This document shows positions 23,116 to 31,522 of a stretch of 32,843 nt of DNA, piece by piece; the stretch's first letter is position 1; every line of letters begins with the position of its first letter. A program made the position numbers and the translations under genes. The notes under the pieces were generated by a model. That model was not told the DNA's origin, did not search any database, and saw nothing but the letters and a program-made list of their open reading frames with translations. Where the stretch lies: contig JAKPEE010000071.1 of NCBI GenBank assembly GCA_029552125.1, positions 1 through 32,843 on the forward strand. Direction: 5' to 3'. Origin of the DNA: Bacillota bacterium. Lineage in GTDB: Bacteria; Bacillota; Dethiobacteria; DTU022.

Positions 23116-25284
23116 GTGGAGGAGCATCCCCTGACGCTGTTGATGAATCCACGATCCATCGCCACGGTCGGCGCCGGGAATAACCCGTTGAAAATGGGGA
23201 CCATTCAGGCGTTAAGTATTATCAAGGACGGTTACCGGGGCAAGTTTTACCCGGTTCACCCCACCGAGAAATCGGTGCTGGGGCATAGGGCTTATCCTTC
23301 CGTGGCCGATCTCCCGGAAGCGCCGGACCTGGCCATGTTAATCGTGCCCACGGATCAGGTGGCCCCCTTGCTCGAAGAATTTGGCCAGATCGGCACCCGG
23401 CGGGCCATTATCATTTCTGCCGGGTTTAAAGAAACCGGCACCGCCGGGCGGGAAGCGGAAGAGCGCTTGAAAGAGACCGCCCGGCGCTTCGGCATTCGCT
23501 TTCTCGGCCCCAATTGCATGGGGATCATAAACAGCGAAATATCGCTGAATGTTACTGTGGCGCCGTTGACGGGCCCCCCCGGCTTTTTGGGCCTGGCTTC
23601 CCAGAGCGGTACTTACCTGACGCAAACGCTGCCCTATCTCAGGAAACACGGCATCCGCTTCAGCAAGGCTGTCAGCGTGGGCAACGAGGGAGATCTCAAC
23701 CTTATTGATGCCCTGGAATTTCTGGGCCAGGACAGGCAGACCCGGGCTATCGCCCTCTATATTGAGGGGATCCGGGACGGGCGCCGCTTTATCGAGACGG
23801 CGCAAAAGATTACGCCGTATAAACCGGTGGTGGCTCAGTATGTGGGCGGGACCGCCGCCGGAGCCCGTGCGGGCGCCAGCCATACCGGGGCCATGGCCGG
23901 CCCTGACGAAGTATATGATGGAATTTTGAAGCAAGCCGGGATTATCCGCGTCCATTCCGTGGAAGAGCTTTATGGCCACGGGTGGACCCTGGCCACGCAG
24001 CCCCCCCTGCAAGGCAGGCGCATCGCCGTGCTGACCAATTCAGGAGGCCCGGGAACGGCCATGTCCCATACCGCCAATGCCGGAGGGCTGGAAGTGCCTC
24101 CTTTTTCAAAGCAGCTTCAGGATAAAATCAGGGCGCTCATTCCGCCGCACGCTTCCTGCGGCAACCCGGTCGACCTGACTTTTCACCTCGATACCCGGCT
24201 GCTAAGCTTAACCATCCCCGAGCTGGTTATGTCCAGCGGAGAAGTTGACGGCGTGCTGCTGCACGGCGCCATGGGCAGCGGTTTTATGCGCGCCGTCTAT
24301 CCGCATGTGAGCGAGCTTTTCCCCGGCCTCACTGAAGAACAGTTTCTGGAACTATTCCGGGAGGATCTTTCGGAAAATGTGGCCTTACCCGTAAAGTACG
24401 GTAAACCCCTGATCATCTCTTCATTTTTCGACCATGAGGATGACTACACCGCCGCCTATCAAGCCGCCAATATCCCGGTTTTCGACGCACCGGAAAAGGC
24501 GGCCCGGGCCATGCTGGCGCTGCTGCGCTACAGTGAAATTAGCCGCCGGAAAAAAATTGTGCCGCCGCTCCTGCCGGAGCGCGCCGCGGAGGCGGACCGC
24601 ATAATCAACGAAGCTGTTTCCAGCGGAAGGAAAAACCTGGACGAGTACGAAAGCAAAAGGCTGCTGGCTGCTTATAACTTCCCGGTCAGCAGGGAAAGGA
24701 GGGCGGGCAGTGAAGCCGAGGCGGCGGCAGCCGCGGCGGAGCTGGGCTATCCCGTGGTCGTTAAGGCCTGCCACCACACCCTGCCCCATAAAACCGGCCG
24801 CGGCCTCATTTTCTTGAATATAAGGGATGAATCCTCGCTGCTTCAGGCTTACCGCGCCGTGCAGGAGGCGGCGGGGCCGGGCTTGCCGGTGCTGGTGTCG
24901 GAAATGGTTCAGGGTAACCGCGAATTCACCGCGGGGGTAACCCGCCAGCCCGGATTTGGACCCTGCGTTATGTTCGGCCTGGGCGGCATATTCACCGAAG
25001 CGCTTCAGGATGCCGCCTTCCGGGCCGCGCCTTTAAGCGAAACCGAGGCGGAAGAGCTGCTTTTCAGCCTCCGCGCTGCCGCGCTGCTGGGCCCCTTCCG
25101 CGGCATGCCGGCCGTGGATGCTGCCGCCCTGGTGAAGCTGTTGCAGCAGCTCAGCTTTATACCGCTGCTGCACCCGCAGATCCGCGAGCTTGATTTAAAT
25201 CCGATTCTAATCAGAGGCCATGCGCCGGTGGTGGTAGACGCCCTGGCGGTTCTCGACGGGGCCAGGCATTCGCCGGCAAGATAA
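23116..25284 (+). CDS. NDP-forming acyl-CoA synthetase (fused alpha-beta, acetate--CoA ligase type)
   Basis: A 722-residue fused enzyme that makes ATP or GTP from an acyl-CoA, or the reverse. The N-terminal CoA-binding domain begins LLMNPRSIATVGAGNNPLKM and contains FLGPNCMGIIN. The succinyl-CoA-ligase-like domain has GLASQSGTYLTQTLP, and the phospho-histidine motif is SHTGAMAGPDEVYDG. The C-terminal ATP-grasp half begins LDEYESKRLLAAYNFPVSRE, with GYPVVVKACHHTLPHKT. GTG 23116 is chosen because GGAGG ends 7 bases before it; the TTG at 23074 has no site. Anaerobes use such enzymes for substrate-level phosphorylation from amino-acid-derived acyl-CoAs. It stands between dinB and the SRAP gene. 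Confidence 0.9.
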   Translation: MEEHPLTLLMNPRSIATVGAGNNPLKMGTIQALSIIKDGYRGKFYPVHPTEKSVLGHRAYPSVADLPEAPDLAMLIVPTDQVAPLLEEFGQIGTRRAIIISAGFKETGTAGREAEERLKETARRFGIRFLGPNCMGIINSEISLNVTVAPLTGPPGFLGLASQSGTYLTQTLPYLRKHGIRFSKAVSVGNEGDLNLIDALEFLGQDRQTRAIALYIEGIRDGRRFIETAQKITPYKPVVAQYVGGTAAGARAGASHTGAMAGPDEVYDGILKQAGIIRVHSVEELYGHGWTLATQPPLQGRRIAVLTNSGGPGTAMSHTANAGGLEVPPFSKQLQDKIRALIPPHASCGNPVDLTFHLDTRLLSLTIPELVMSSGEVDGVLLHGAMGSGFMRAVYPHVSELFPGLTEEQFLELFREDLSENVALPVKYGKPLIISSFFDHEDDYTAAYQAANIPVFDAPEKAARAMLALLRYSEISRRKKIVPPLLPERAAEADRIINEAVSSGRKNLDEYESKRLLAAYNFPVSRERRAGSEAEAAAAAAELGYPVVVKACHHTLPHKTGRGLIFLNIRDESSLLQAYRAVQEAAGPGLPVLVSEMVQGNREFTAGVTRQPGFGPCVMFGLGGIFTEALQDAAFRAAPLSETEAEELLFSLRAAALLGPFRGMPAVDAAALVKLLQQLSFIPLLHPQIRELDLNPILIRGHAPVVVDALAVLDGARHSPAR

Positions 25285-25372
25285 TTTTTACGGACCCCCC
25301 GGGGCAATGGTCCAGCTACCCGCCCCATAAACACGACCGCTAGATACAAGGGAAAGAAAGGAGGAAACACCC

Positions 25373-26020
25373 ATGTGCGGCCGCTTTGCCCTGGCCACGG
25401 AGAAACATATCCTGGAGATGCTGTTTGACCTGGAGCTGCGCGGCGCCCTGGAGCCTCGCTTTAATATTGCCCCTTCAGAAGATATCCTCGCTGTACGCCT
25501 GGCGGCCGGCGGAGAAAGGGTGATCTCCCGGTTAAAGTGGGGCCTGGTGCCTTACTGGGCTAAAGAGCCCCGCATGGGGTATAAATTGATCAACGCTCGC
25601 GCGGAGACGGCGGACCGAAAGCCGGCCTTCCGCGATGCTTTTCGCCGGAGAAGGGCCCTCATTCCGGCCAGCGGGTTCTACGAATGGAAAAAGAGTGAGC
25701 GGGGCAGGCAGCCTTACTATATCCGCATGAAGGATAAAAGGCCCTTCGCCCTGGGAGCTTTATGGGAGCGCTGGGCCCAGGTTGATCCGCCCCTGGAAAG
25801 CTGCACCATCCTTACTGTTCCTGCCAACGGGCTGGTGGCGCCGCTGCACGAGCGCATGCCGGTGATTATTCCCCCGGACGCTTACGAACTCTGGTTGAGC
25901 CGGGACAGCGAAGCGGCTGATCTGAAGCCTCTGCTGCAACCCTATCCGGCAGAAATAATGGAAGCCGTGCCTTTGCCGGCCAACATCTTTAAAACAGGCC
26001 GCTATGGCGATTATCTGTAA
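25373..26020 (+). CDS. yedK: SOS-response-associated peptidase domain protein (YedK/HMCES-like)
   Basis: A 215-residue SRAP protein. This family crosslinks covalently to abasic sites in single-stranded DNA through Cys2, shielding them from cleavage. The start MCGRFALATE supplies the essential Cys2 after removal of Met. The other active-site residues are present: N74 in INARAET, E104 in SGFYEWKK and H159 in LHERMPVI. LKWGLVPYW is also a family signature. AAAGGAGG precedes the ATG. It is followed, with a small possible frame between, by a SprT-like protease, and dinB is two genes upstream. Confidence 0.95.
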   Translation: MCGRFALATEKHILEMLFDLELRGALEPRFNIAPSEDILAVRLAAGGERVISRLKWGLVPYWAKEPRMGYKLINARAETADRKPAFRDAFRRRRALIPASGFYEWKKSERGRQPYYIRMKDKRPFALGALWERWAQVDPPLESCTILTVPANGLVAPLHERMPVIIPPDAYELWLSRDSEAADLKPLLQPYPAEIMEAVPLPANIFKTGRYGDYL

Positions 26021-26132
26021 GAAGACAGGATACAGGAGACGCGTTAAACAGACCGCAGTGGAATCCGGTACAGTAGATGATGTAGAAGCCTTTGCTGAAA
26101 AAAATAATGCTCAGGGCTACGGAAGGTGTTAG
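26004..26132 (+). CDS. Possible 42-residue protein linking the SRAP and SprT genes
   Basis: A frame beginning ATG inside the end of the SRAP gene (17-base overlap) runs to a TAG three bases before the SprT-like gene. The product has a basic N-terminus (ICKKTGYRRRVKQ) and an acidic helix (VDDVEAFAEKNN). There is no clear ribosome site and I do not recognise it. Its exact fit between two genes makes translational coupling possible, or it is a chance frame. Confidence 0.25.
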   Translation: MAIICKKTGYRRRVKQTAVESGTVDDVEAFAEKNNAQGYGRC

Positions 26133-26135
26133 AGG

Positions 26136-26888
26136 ATGGATAAAGCCGGCCTGCTGGATCTTATTCAAACGAAGCGGGAAGCGGAGCGGAAAAGAGAAGC
26201 AGTACGCTCCTCTTTTATCGCCGCCTCGCCCCGTGTGAATGGCGGCGCCATCACCGGCATGGCTGTAAGCGATTTGCAATTGCTGTTCAGCCTTTATGAC
26301 GCCATATTCTTCAACAGCTATTTCACCGGGTCATTTGCCGGATCAATCACTTTCTCCCTCTCGACCAGGATGAGCAGAAGCGCAGGCAAAATCATCTATC
26401 CCCGGAATTTGAAAGGTTTGCCGCCGGATCAGGAAAAATATGAGCTGCGCCTGGGCCTAACCCTCTTTTTTGATTATTACCGGTTGAGCCGTGAAAAAAA
26501 AGTTAACGGCATTTACACCCGCGATGCCCTGGAAGCCTTCTTGCTGGTCTTCGAGCATGAGCTGTGCCATCTGATCGAACTGCACCTCTTCCGCCAGTCC
26601 AACTGCCAAAAGCAGCGCTTCAAGTCGCTGGCCTATAATCTTTTCGGCCATACGGAAAGTTATCACCAGTTGCCTACTTCCCGGGAAATAGCTGCCGAGC
26701 AATTCAACCTGAACATTGGTGACCGGGTCGCCTTTACCGTGGAAAATCATAACCTGGAAGGCATAATTAACAACATCAACAAAAGGGCCACGGTGATGGT
26801 GCCCGATCATAACGGCGATTACCGGGATGCGCGGGGCCGGCGCTACACCAAGTGGTATGTGCCCCTGCCTTCCCTCAAAAAAAAATAG
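26136..26888 (+). CDS. SprT-like zinc metalloprotease with C-terminal SH3-like domain
   Basis: A 250-residue protein with a SprT-like fold. The zinc motif is EHELCHLIELH (HExxH, H141-E142 and H145), and FGHTESYHQ about 28 residues later may give the third ligand. The N-terminal part has LYDAIFFNSYFTGSFAG, similar to the SprT fold's first helix and strand. The C-terminal ~55 residues (IGDRVAFTVENHNLEGIINN followed by TVMVPDHNGDYRD) look like a small SH3/KOW-type beta barrel, often seen after bacterial SprT-like domains. GGAAGG lies 9 bases before the ATG. Eukaryotic SPRTN is a SprT protease that degrades DNA-crosslinked proteins; a similar job here is inferred from the SRAP neighbour. Confidence 0.75.
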   Translation: MDKAGLLDLIQTKREAERKREAVRSSFIAASPRVNGGAITGMAVSDLQLLFSLYDAIFFNSYFTGSFAGSITFSLSTRMSRSAGKIIYPRNLKGLPPDQEKYELRLGLTLFFDYYRLSREKKVNGIYTRDALEAFLLVFEHELCHLIELHLFRQSNCQKQRFKSLAYNLFGHTESYHQLPTSREIAAEQFNLNIGDRVAFTVENHNLEGIINNINKRATVMVPDHNGDYRDARGRRYTKWYVPLPSLKKK

Positions 26889-26908
26889 ATGCCTCACGGA
26901 TCCGCAGG

Positions 26909-26929
26909 GGCTGTCCCCAAAGGACAGCC
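26909..26929 (+). repeat. Perfect 8-bp hairpin, possible dispersed repeat unit
   Basis: GGCTGTCC (26909-26916) and GGACAGCC (26922-26929) flank a five-base loop, 20 bases after the SprT stop. No T tract follows on either side, so it is a poor terminator. GGGGCTGTCCCC-type hairpins often occur as dispersed repeats in related genomes; whether this is one cannot be seen from a single copy. Confidence 0.35.
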
Positions 26930-26981
26930 ACTTTACCACATTTGTTGTCCCAATTGACTTTTGGAAGACCCCCTCCAGCAA

Positions 26982-27263
26982 CTACTCATTTTCATCCCTG
27001 GTTTCGATGAGTAATCTTCCAAATTTAGGGGCCAGCCAGTTATATGACACGACGAAGAGCATAACGATAAGCCCATACAATACCGGAGCAGCGATTAATG
27101 GAATCATAGTTCCCAGTGTGTTTCTCAGCCCTTGTTCGAAAGCCCCACCTGCTACAGCTACCAGTAAAAAAGTGGTATACGGGATAACCATACTTATCAG
27201 AACTGCCTAAAAAGCTGATTTCGGGTCGAACCTCATAATTTTAATTTTTTTCAATTCAATCAT
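26982..27263 (-). pseudogene. Small membrane protein (DUF3566-like) interrupted by an in-frame TAG
   Basis: Reading from ATG 27263 (or TTG 27254) after AAAGGAG, the frame gives KKIKIMRFDPKSAF, then a TAG at 27207-27209, then AVLISMVIPYTTFLLVAVAG and a second helix LIAAPVLYGLIVMLFVVSYN, ending at a normal stop. With the TAG read through, the product is 93 residues with two membrane helices and a short cytoplasmic N-terminal strand, the layout of small DUF3566-type membrane proteins. A lysine codon AAG one base from TAG would be expected at this spot. It is either a fresh nonsense mutation, a sequence error, or amber readthrough. The part after ATG 27191 could still be translated on its own. 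Confidence 0.6.
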
Positions 27264-27633
27264 ACTCCTTTCAGCAGCCTCGATGTTAATGCCTTTTAAC
27301 ATTACAGGGGCCATGTTATTCAGGATAGAAATATTGCCTGCAAACAATAATGGGATCAGGTTCGTGTGGATAGGCTGGCTGGTGTGATATGCCTTACAGC
27401 ATTATTATTCTGCGCTTAACAGCATTTTCCTTTAAATTAAGGGCCTGGCATTAATGCAAGGTAATGTCTGTAAATGTTCAGTTTTGTTAATACCGGCTTT
27501 TAATGGCTTCAGATTTATCCCATTAACTTCTCCTTTCGCTAATTCTAAATAGAAGGAATAAACTCTCTACCGGTTGAAATAGAAAAAATAGAAACAATAT
27601 TTTTAAGATGGATTGCAATAAGGGGGGGCCATC
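27264..27633 (+). promoter_or_regulatory. Intergenic region with the butyrate kinase promoter
   Basis: This 370-base AT-rich gap separates the broken membrane-protein gene from the butyrate kinase gene. A promoter candidate, TTGAAA (27574-27579), 18 bases, TATTTT (27598-27603), precedes the AGGGGGGG ribosome site at 27621-27628. A 10-base palindrome GCATTAATGC lies at 27448-27457. I see no gene and no sigma-54 promoter with correct spacing. Confidence 0.4.
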
Positions 27634-28704
27634 GTGTTTCGTATCCTGGCTGTAAACCCGGGCTCCACTTCCACCAAGACGGCGCTGTTTGAAGACGAAA
27701 AATGCCTGTGGGAGCAGGTTTTGCGCCACTCCGATGCGGAGCTGGCCCGGGCGGGCGACTGGGCCGGCCAGGCTGACCTGCGCCGACAGGCTCTCCTTGC
27801 AGAGCTGCACCAAAAGGGGGTGGATCCGGCCGGCTTGTCCGCCCTGGTGGTACGAGGCGGCCTGCTTAAACCGCTTCCGGCCGGTGTCTACTACGTTGAT
27901 GAAGAGATCTACCGGGACCTGCTGGAATGCCGCTTTGGACGCCACGCCTCCAACCTCGGTTCCATTATCGCCTATCCCCTGGCCCGTGAGCTAGGCATTC
28001 CGGCTTATACCGTCGACCCGGTCACAGTAGATGAATTTGAAGATGTAGCCCGCTACTCCGGCCTTAAAGGGATTCCCCGCCTGAGCATGTCCCACGCCCT
28101 GAATATGAAAGCAGTGGCCCGGCAGGCGGCAAAGCGCCTGGGCAAAACTTACGCGGAGTTAAACCTGGTCATCGTCCACCTCGGCGGGGGCATCTCCGTC
28201 TCCGCGCATCGCCGCGGGCGCATGATCGATGTCAATAATGCCAACAACGAAGGTCCTTTTTCCCTGGAGCGCTGCGGCACCTTGCCGGCCCTGGGCTTAA
28301 TCAACCTCTGCTTTAAAGCCGGCGCCAGCGAAGAAGAGATGGCCGCCCTGGTTACCTCCCGCGGCGGCATTTACTCTTACCTGGGCACCCGGGATTTCCA
28401 GGAGGTGGAGCGCCGTATCTTCGCGGGAGACGAAGAGGCTCGCCTGGTGGTGGAAGCGATGGTCTACCAGGTCGGCAAAGAGGTCGGGGCCATGGCCACA
28501 GTCTTATATGGCGCCGTGGACCGGATTGTGCTGACCGGGGGGATGGCCCATTCCGCTTACCTGATCGGCCTAATTAAGCCGCGGGTCTCTTTTATTGCCC
28601 CCGTAGAGGTTATTCCCGGCGAAGAAGAGCTGGCGGCCCTGGCTGCGGGGGCCCTGCGGGTATTACGGGGTGAAGAAGAGCCTTTAATTTACGGGGAATT
28701 TTAG
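27634..28704 (+). CDS. buk: Butyrate kinase
   Basis: A 356-residue acetokinase-family enzyme that makes ATP and butyrate (or a branched-chain acid) from the acyl phosphate. The N-terminal phosphate motif is AVNPGSTSTKTALF. The middle has MSHALNMKAVARQAAKRLG, followed by VIVHLGGGISVSAHRRGRMI, and the second ATPase-fold motif is RIVLTGGMAHSAYL. This pattern and length fit butyrate rather than acetate kinase. The GTG start is preceded by AGGGGGGG. It is followed 48 bases later by phosphate butyryltransferase. The order buk-ptb is the reverse of the usual clostridial ptb-buk. Confidence 0.94.
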   Translation: MFRILAVNPGSTSTKTALFEDEKCLWEQVLRHSDAELARAGDWAGQADLRRQALLAELHQKGVDPAGLSALVVRGGLLKPLPAGVYYVDEEIYRDLLECRFGRHASNLGSIIAYPLARELGIPAYTVDPVTVDEFEDVARYSGLKGIPRLSMSHALNMKAVARQAAKRLGKTYAELNLVIVHLGGGISVSAHRRGRMIDVNNANNEGPFSLERCGTLPALGLINLCFKAGASEEEMAALVTSRGGIYSYLGTRDFQEVERRIFAGDEEARLVVEAMVYQVGKEVGAMATVLYGAVDRIVLTGGMAHSAYLIGLIKPRVSFIAPVEVIPGEEELAALAAGALRVLRGEEEPLIYGEF

Positions 28705-28752
28705 CTTGCCGCCGGGTATGGGCCCGGAAACAAGGGGCAGGAGGGATCAATT

Positions 28753-29664
28753 GTGAGCTTTGAAAACTACCACCAGCTAATCACTGCTGTCAGAGGTTAT
28801 CCCCGGTGCCGCATGTGCATCGCTGCCGCCGATGACTTGACGGTGCTTCAGGCGGTGCGGGAAACCCGCAAGGAAAATATTGTCGACTTTACCCTGGTCG
28901 GCCCGGAAGAGAAAATCTGGCGCCTGGCCATGACCGCCGGCCTCAATTTAAAAGGGATTGAGATAATCGATGCCCGCGATCCCCTGGAAGCGGTGCACCG
29001 GGCGGTGCAGGAGACCGCCTCGGGGCGGGCCGATATTCTAATGAAAGGGATGGTCAATAGCTCCGATTTTTTGCGGGCGGTGCTGCATCCCCAGGCAGGA
29101 ATGCGCACGGACCGGATCCTTAGCCACCTGGCCGTTTATGAAATACCGGGCTATTACCGGCTCATCTATATGACCGACGGTGGCCTTAATGTCAGCCCTA
29201 ACCTGAAACAGAAGAAAGCCATTTTGCAGAATGCGGTGGAATTTTTGCAGGCTATCGGTATGGATCAGCCCAAAGTGGCCGTGTTGGCCGCCAATGAAAA
29301 GGTGGATCCGAAGATACAATCCACGGTGGATGCGGCCGCTCTGAAAGTGAAGGCGCTGCAGGGCGAAATACCGGGGGCGGTGGTCGACGGCCCGGTAGCC
29401 CTGGATATTGCCGTTAATTACGAGGCCGCCGTGCATAAAGGCATTGACAGCCCTATCGCCGGCAAAGCCGATCTGCTGATGGTCCCCAATATCGAGGCGG
29501 GCAACATCCTCGGCAAAGCAATTATCTATTTTGCCCTGGGCAAAATGGCCGGCCTGGTTCTGGGGGCCAGAAAGCCAATTATCCTCACCTCGCGCAACGA
29601 ACCGGCCTACGGCAAAATGGCCTCCATCGCCCTGGCCGCCTACTCCATCGTCCGCAACCGCTAG
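28753..29664 (+). CDS. ptb: Phosphate butyryltransferase
   Basis: A 303-residue enzyme of the phosphate acetyl/butyryltransferase family that exchanges CoA of butyryl-CoA for phosphate, feeding butyrate kinase. Seen motifs are ADILMKGMVNSSDFLRAVL, RTDRILSHLAVYEIPG, MTDGGLNVSPNLKQKKAILQ split over two helices, and the C-terminal signature ADLLMVPNIEAGNILGKAI followed by GARKPIILTSRNEP. The length suits Ptb. The GTG start follows GGAGGG. With buk it forms a substrate-level phosphorylation module that ends an acyl-CoA pathway. Branched-chain or other C4-C5 acyl groups are equally possible substrates. Confidence 0.93.
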   Translation: MSFENYHQLITAVRGYPRCRMCIAAADDLTVLQAVRETRKENIVDFTLVGPEEKIWRLAMTAGLNLKGIEIIDARDPLEAVHRAVQETASGRADILMKGMVNSSDFLRAVLHPQAGMRTDRILSHLAVYEIPGYYRLIYMTDGGLNVSPNLKQKKAILQNAVEFLQAIGMDQPKVAVLAANEKVDPKIQSTVDAAALKVKALQGEIPGAVVDGPVALDIAVNYEAAVHKGIDSPIAGKADLLMVPNIEAGNILGKAIIYFALGKMAGLVLGARKPIILTSRNEPAYGKMASIALAAYSIVRNR

Positions 29665-29674
29665 CACAACAAGG

Positions 29675-29707
29675 TCCAGGTACGACCCTGGAAGATGGGC
29701 TTATTTT
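29675..29707 (+). terminator. Weak terminator after ptb
   Basis: TCCAGG (29675-29680) and CCTGGA (29687-29692) form a six-bp stem with a six-base loop. A T-rich stretch ends at 29707, but nine bases separate it from the stem. The remaining gap to 29929 holds no gene that I can support. Confidence 0.35.
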
Positions 29708-29929
29708 AACCCACCATGATGAGAGCTATGGGAAAGAAGCGGTTGGTAGATCATGATGGCGTGGTTGGCGGTGATAAATTCGCCGGCAATTAAATATCCG
29801 TCCCATCTTTTGGTAATTCGACAGCAACGTTTCGTGTATTTCCTGTTTACCTTGATCCACCTGGAATGGTAAGATAATTGCATATTTAACTTGCCTGGAG
29901 TAAAACCTTTGAAGAAGGGGGCGTATGCG

Positions 29930-31393
29930 ATGGATACGGAGAAAAGGAAAATTGCGCCGGCGCGCTATCACACCAAGCTAAATTTGCTGTCCCCGGAGCA
30001 GGTGGAGCGGATTCACCGCGCCTCCCTACATATTTTGGAACATACCGGGATGCATATGCCGCATCGCCGGGCCCAGGAATTGCTGGCCTCCCGGGGCGCC
30101 CGCGTGGATTATGAGAGAGGAATGATCTATTTTCCGCCAACCCTGGTGGAAGAGGCCCTGGCCAAGGTTCCGGCCACTTTTACTCTTTGTGCCCGCGACC
30201 CGGACCTGGACCTGGTCCTGGACGGCAGGCACGGTTACCTGACTCTGGACGGGAGCGGGTTGCAGGTAATAGACCTGGCCAGCGGGGCAGTGCGCCAGTC
30301 CACCCGGGAAGACCTGGAGCAGGCGACACGGGTGGCCGATTACCTGGAGCAGGTGGCCTTTATGTGGCCCGTGGTCAGCGCCCAGGATTGCCCTCAAAAG
30401 GTGCAGCCCCTGCATGAACTGGCCGCTCAGTTAAAAAACACGACCAAGCATATCCAGGCCATGACCGCGGTAACCGGTTTTTCGGCACGCGGTTCCGTGG
30501 AGCTGGCCGCCCTTGTAGCCGGCGGGCGCGAGGCTTTGCGAAAGCGGCCCCTGATCTCCAATTTTCAGTGCAGTATCAGCCCGCTGTCTTATGACGCGGA
30601 AAGCCTGGAGGCGGCCCTGGTCTTTGCCGAAGCGGGCATCCCCGTGGGTTTCATGACCATGCAAATCGGCTGTTCCACGGCGCCGGCCACCCTGGCGGGC
30701 AACCTGGCCCAGGGCAATGCCGAAATTCTGGCAGGGATCGTCTTTCTGCAGGCGGCCTTTCCGGGGGCGCCCACTTTCTACGGCTCCTGCGCCACGGTGA
30801 TGGAGCTGAAAAGCGGCGGCGTTGCCTGCGGCGGCCCGGAGGATTGTTTCCTGCAGGCCGCGTCTGCCCAGATGGCCCGCTTCTACGGCCTTCCTTCCAA
30901 CATCGGTACTTTTGCCACCGGGGCCAAAGCTTCCAACTGGCATGCCGGGGTGGAAAACGCAATCTCCGGCGCGGCCAGCATCTTTGCCGGGGCGGATATG
31001 ATGTGCGGGGCCGGTTTGATCAACGGAGCCCGCATATTTTCTTTCGAACAGTTGCTGCTGGATTGCGAAACCTTTGAGATTATCAGCCGCACCGCTGCGC
31101 CGGTGGAGGTTTCCGACGAAACTCTGGCCCTGGAGGTTATCCACCAGGTCGGCCCGCATAATCACTTCATGGCTGAAACCCACACCCTGGCCCACCTGCG
31201 GGAGTTGTGGCAGCCCCTGGTTATCGACCGCAGCCCCTATGAAAAATGGGTGTTTGAGGGGAAAAAAGAGACCCTTGAAGCTGCCCGGGAGAAGGCGCGC
31301 CTGATCCTGGAGCAGCATTGTCCCGAGCCCCTGGAAGACGGTTTAGAAGAAGAGATGGAGCGGTTGCTTGAATCGTATTTAAAAGAGCAGTAA
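29930..31393 (+). CDS. Trimethylamine methyltransferase (MttB) superfamily protein, non-pyrrolysine
   Basis: A 487-residue protein of the MttB/COG5598 family, which moves a methyl group from a methylated or quaternary amine to a corrinoid protein. Family features are an N-terminal LSPEQVERIHRASLHILEHT and MHMPHRRAQELLASRGARVD, a mid region YLTLDGSGLQVIDLASG, and a C-terminal core with GAKASNWHAGVENAISGAAS and GADMMCGAGLINGARIFSFE. The frame has no internal TAG, so it is the pyrrolysine-free type, whose known members (MtgB, MtpB, MtcB, MtyB) demethylate glycine betaine, proline betaine, carnitine or gamma-butyrobetaine. ATG 29930 is chosen because GAAGAAGGGGG lies just before it; the TTG at 29891 has no site. 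No corrinoid-protein gene is visible in the window. The substrate is unknown. Confidence 0.9.
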   Translation: MDTEKRKIAPARYHTKLNLLSPEQVERIHRASLHILEHTGMHMPHRRAQELLASRGARVDYERGMIYFPPTLVEEALAKVPATFTLCARDPDLDLVLDGRHGYLTLDGSGLQVIDLASGAVRQSTREDLEQATRVADYLEQVAFMWPVVSAQDCPQKVQPLHELAAQLKNTTKHIQAMTAVTGFSARGSVELAALVAGGREALRKRPLISNFQCSISPLSYDAESLEAALVFAEAGIPVGFMTMQIGCSTAPATLAGNLAQGNAEILAGIVFLQAAFPGAPTFYGSCATVMELKSGGVACGGPEDCFLQAASAQMARFYGLPSNIGTFATGAKASNWHAGVENAISGAASIFAGADMMCGAGLINGARIFSFEQLLLDCETFEIISRTAAPVEVSDETLALEVIHQVGPHNHFMAETHTLAHLRELWQPLVIDRSPYEKWVFEGKKETLEAAREKARLILEQHCPEPLEDGLEEEMERLLESYLKEQ

Positions 31394-31522
31394 ACGGCCT
31401 GGATACGAAGCTAATCAGTCTTTGTCAAAGGCAATGGCGGGCTGCAGGATTTAGCGTGCCACTGGTGGAATCTACCCTGCAACAGCAGACGGACCATTAA
31501 TCCAAAGACGGGAGTGATCAGA

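Noticed and set aside
27441-27462. Sigma-54-like TGGCA...GCA motif upstream of the butyrate kinase gene
   Set aside because: The distance between the GG and GC elements is 3 bases too short for a -24/-12 promoter, and no sigma-54 activator is in the window.
29701-29883. 60-codon minus-strand frame between ptb and the MttB-family gene
   Set aside because: No ribosome site and no family pattern; several overlapping frames of similar size exist in the same stretch.
29930-31393. Pyrrolysine-containing MttB
   Set aside because: The frame contains no internal TAG, so this is the pyrrolysine-free branch.
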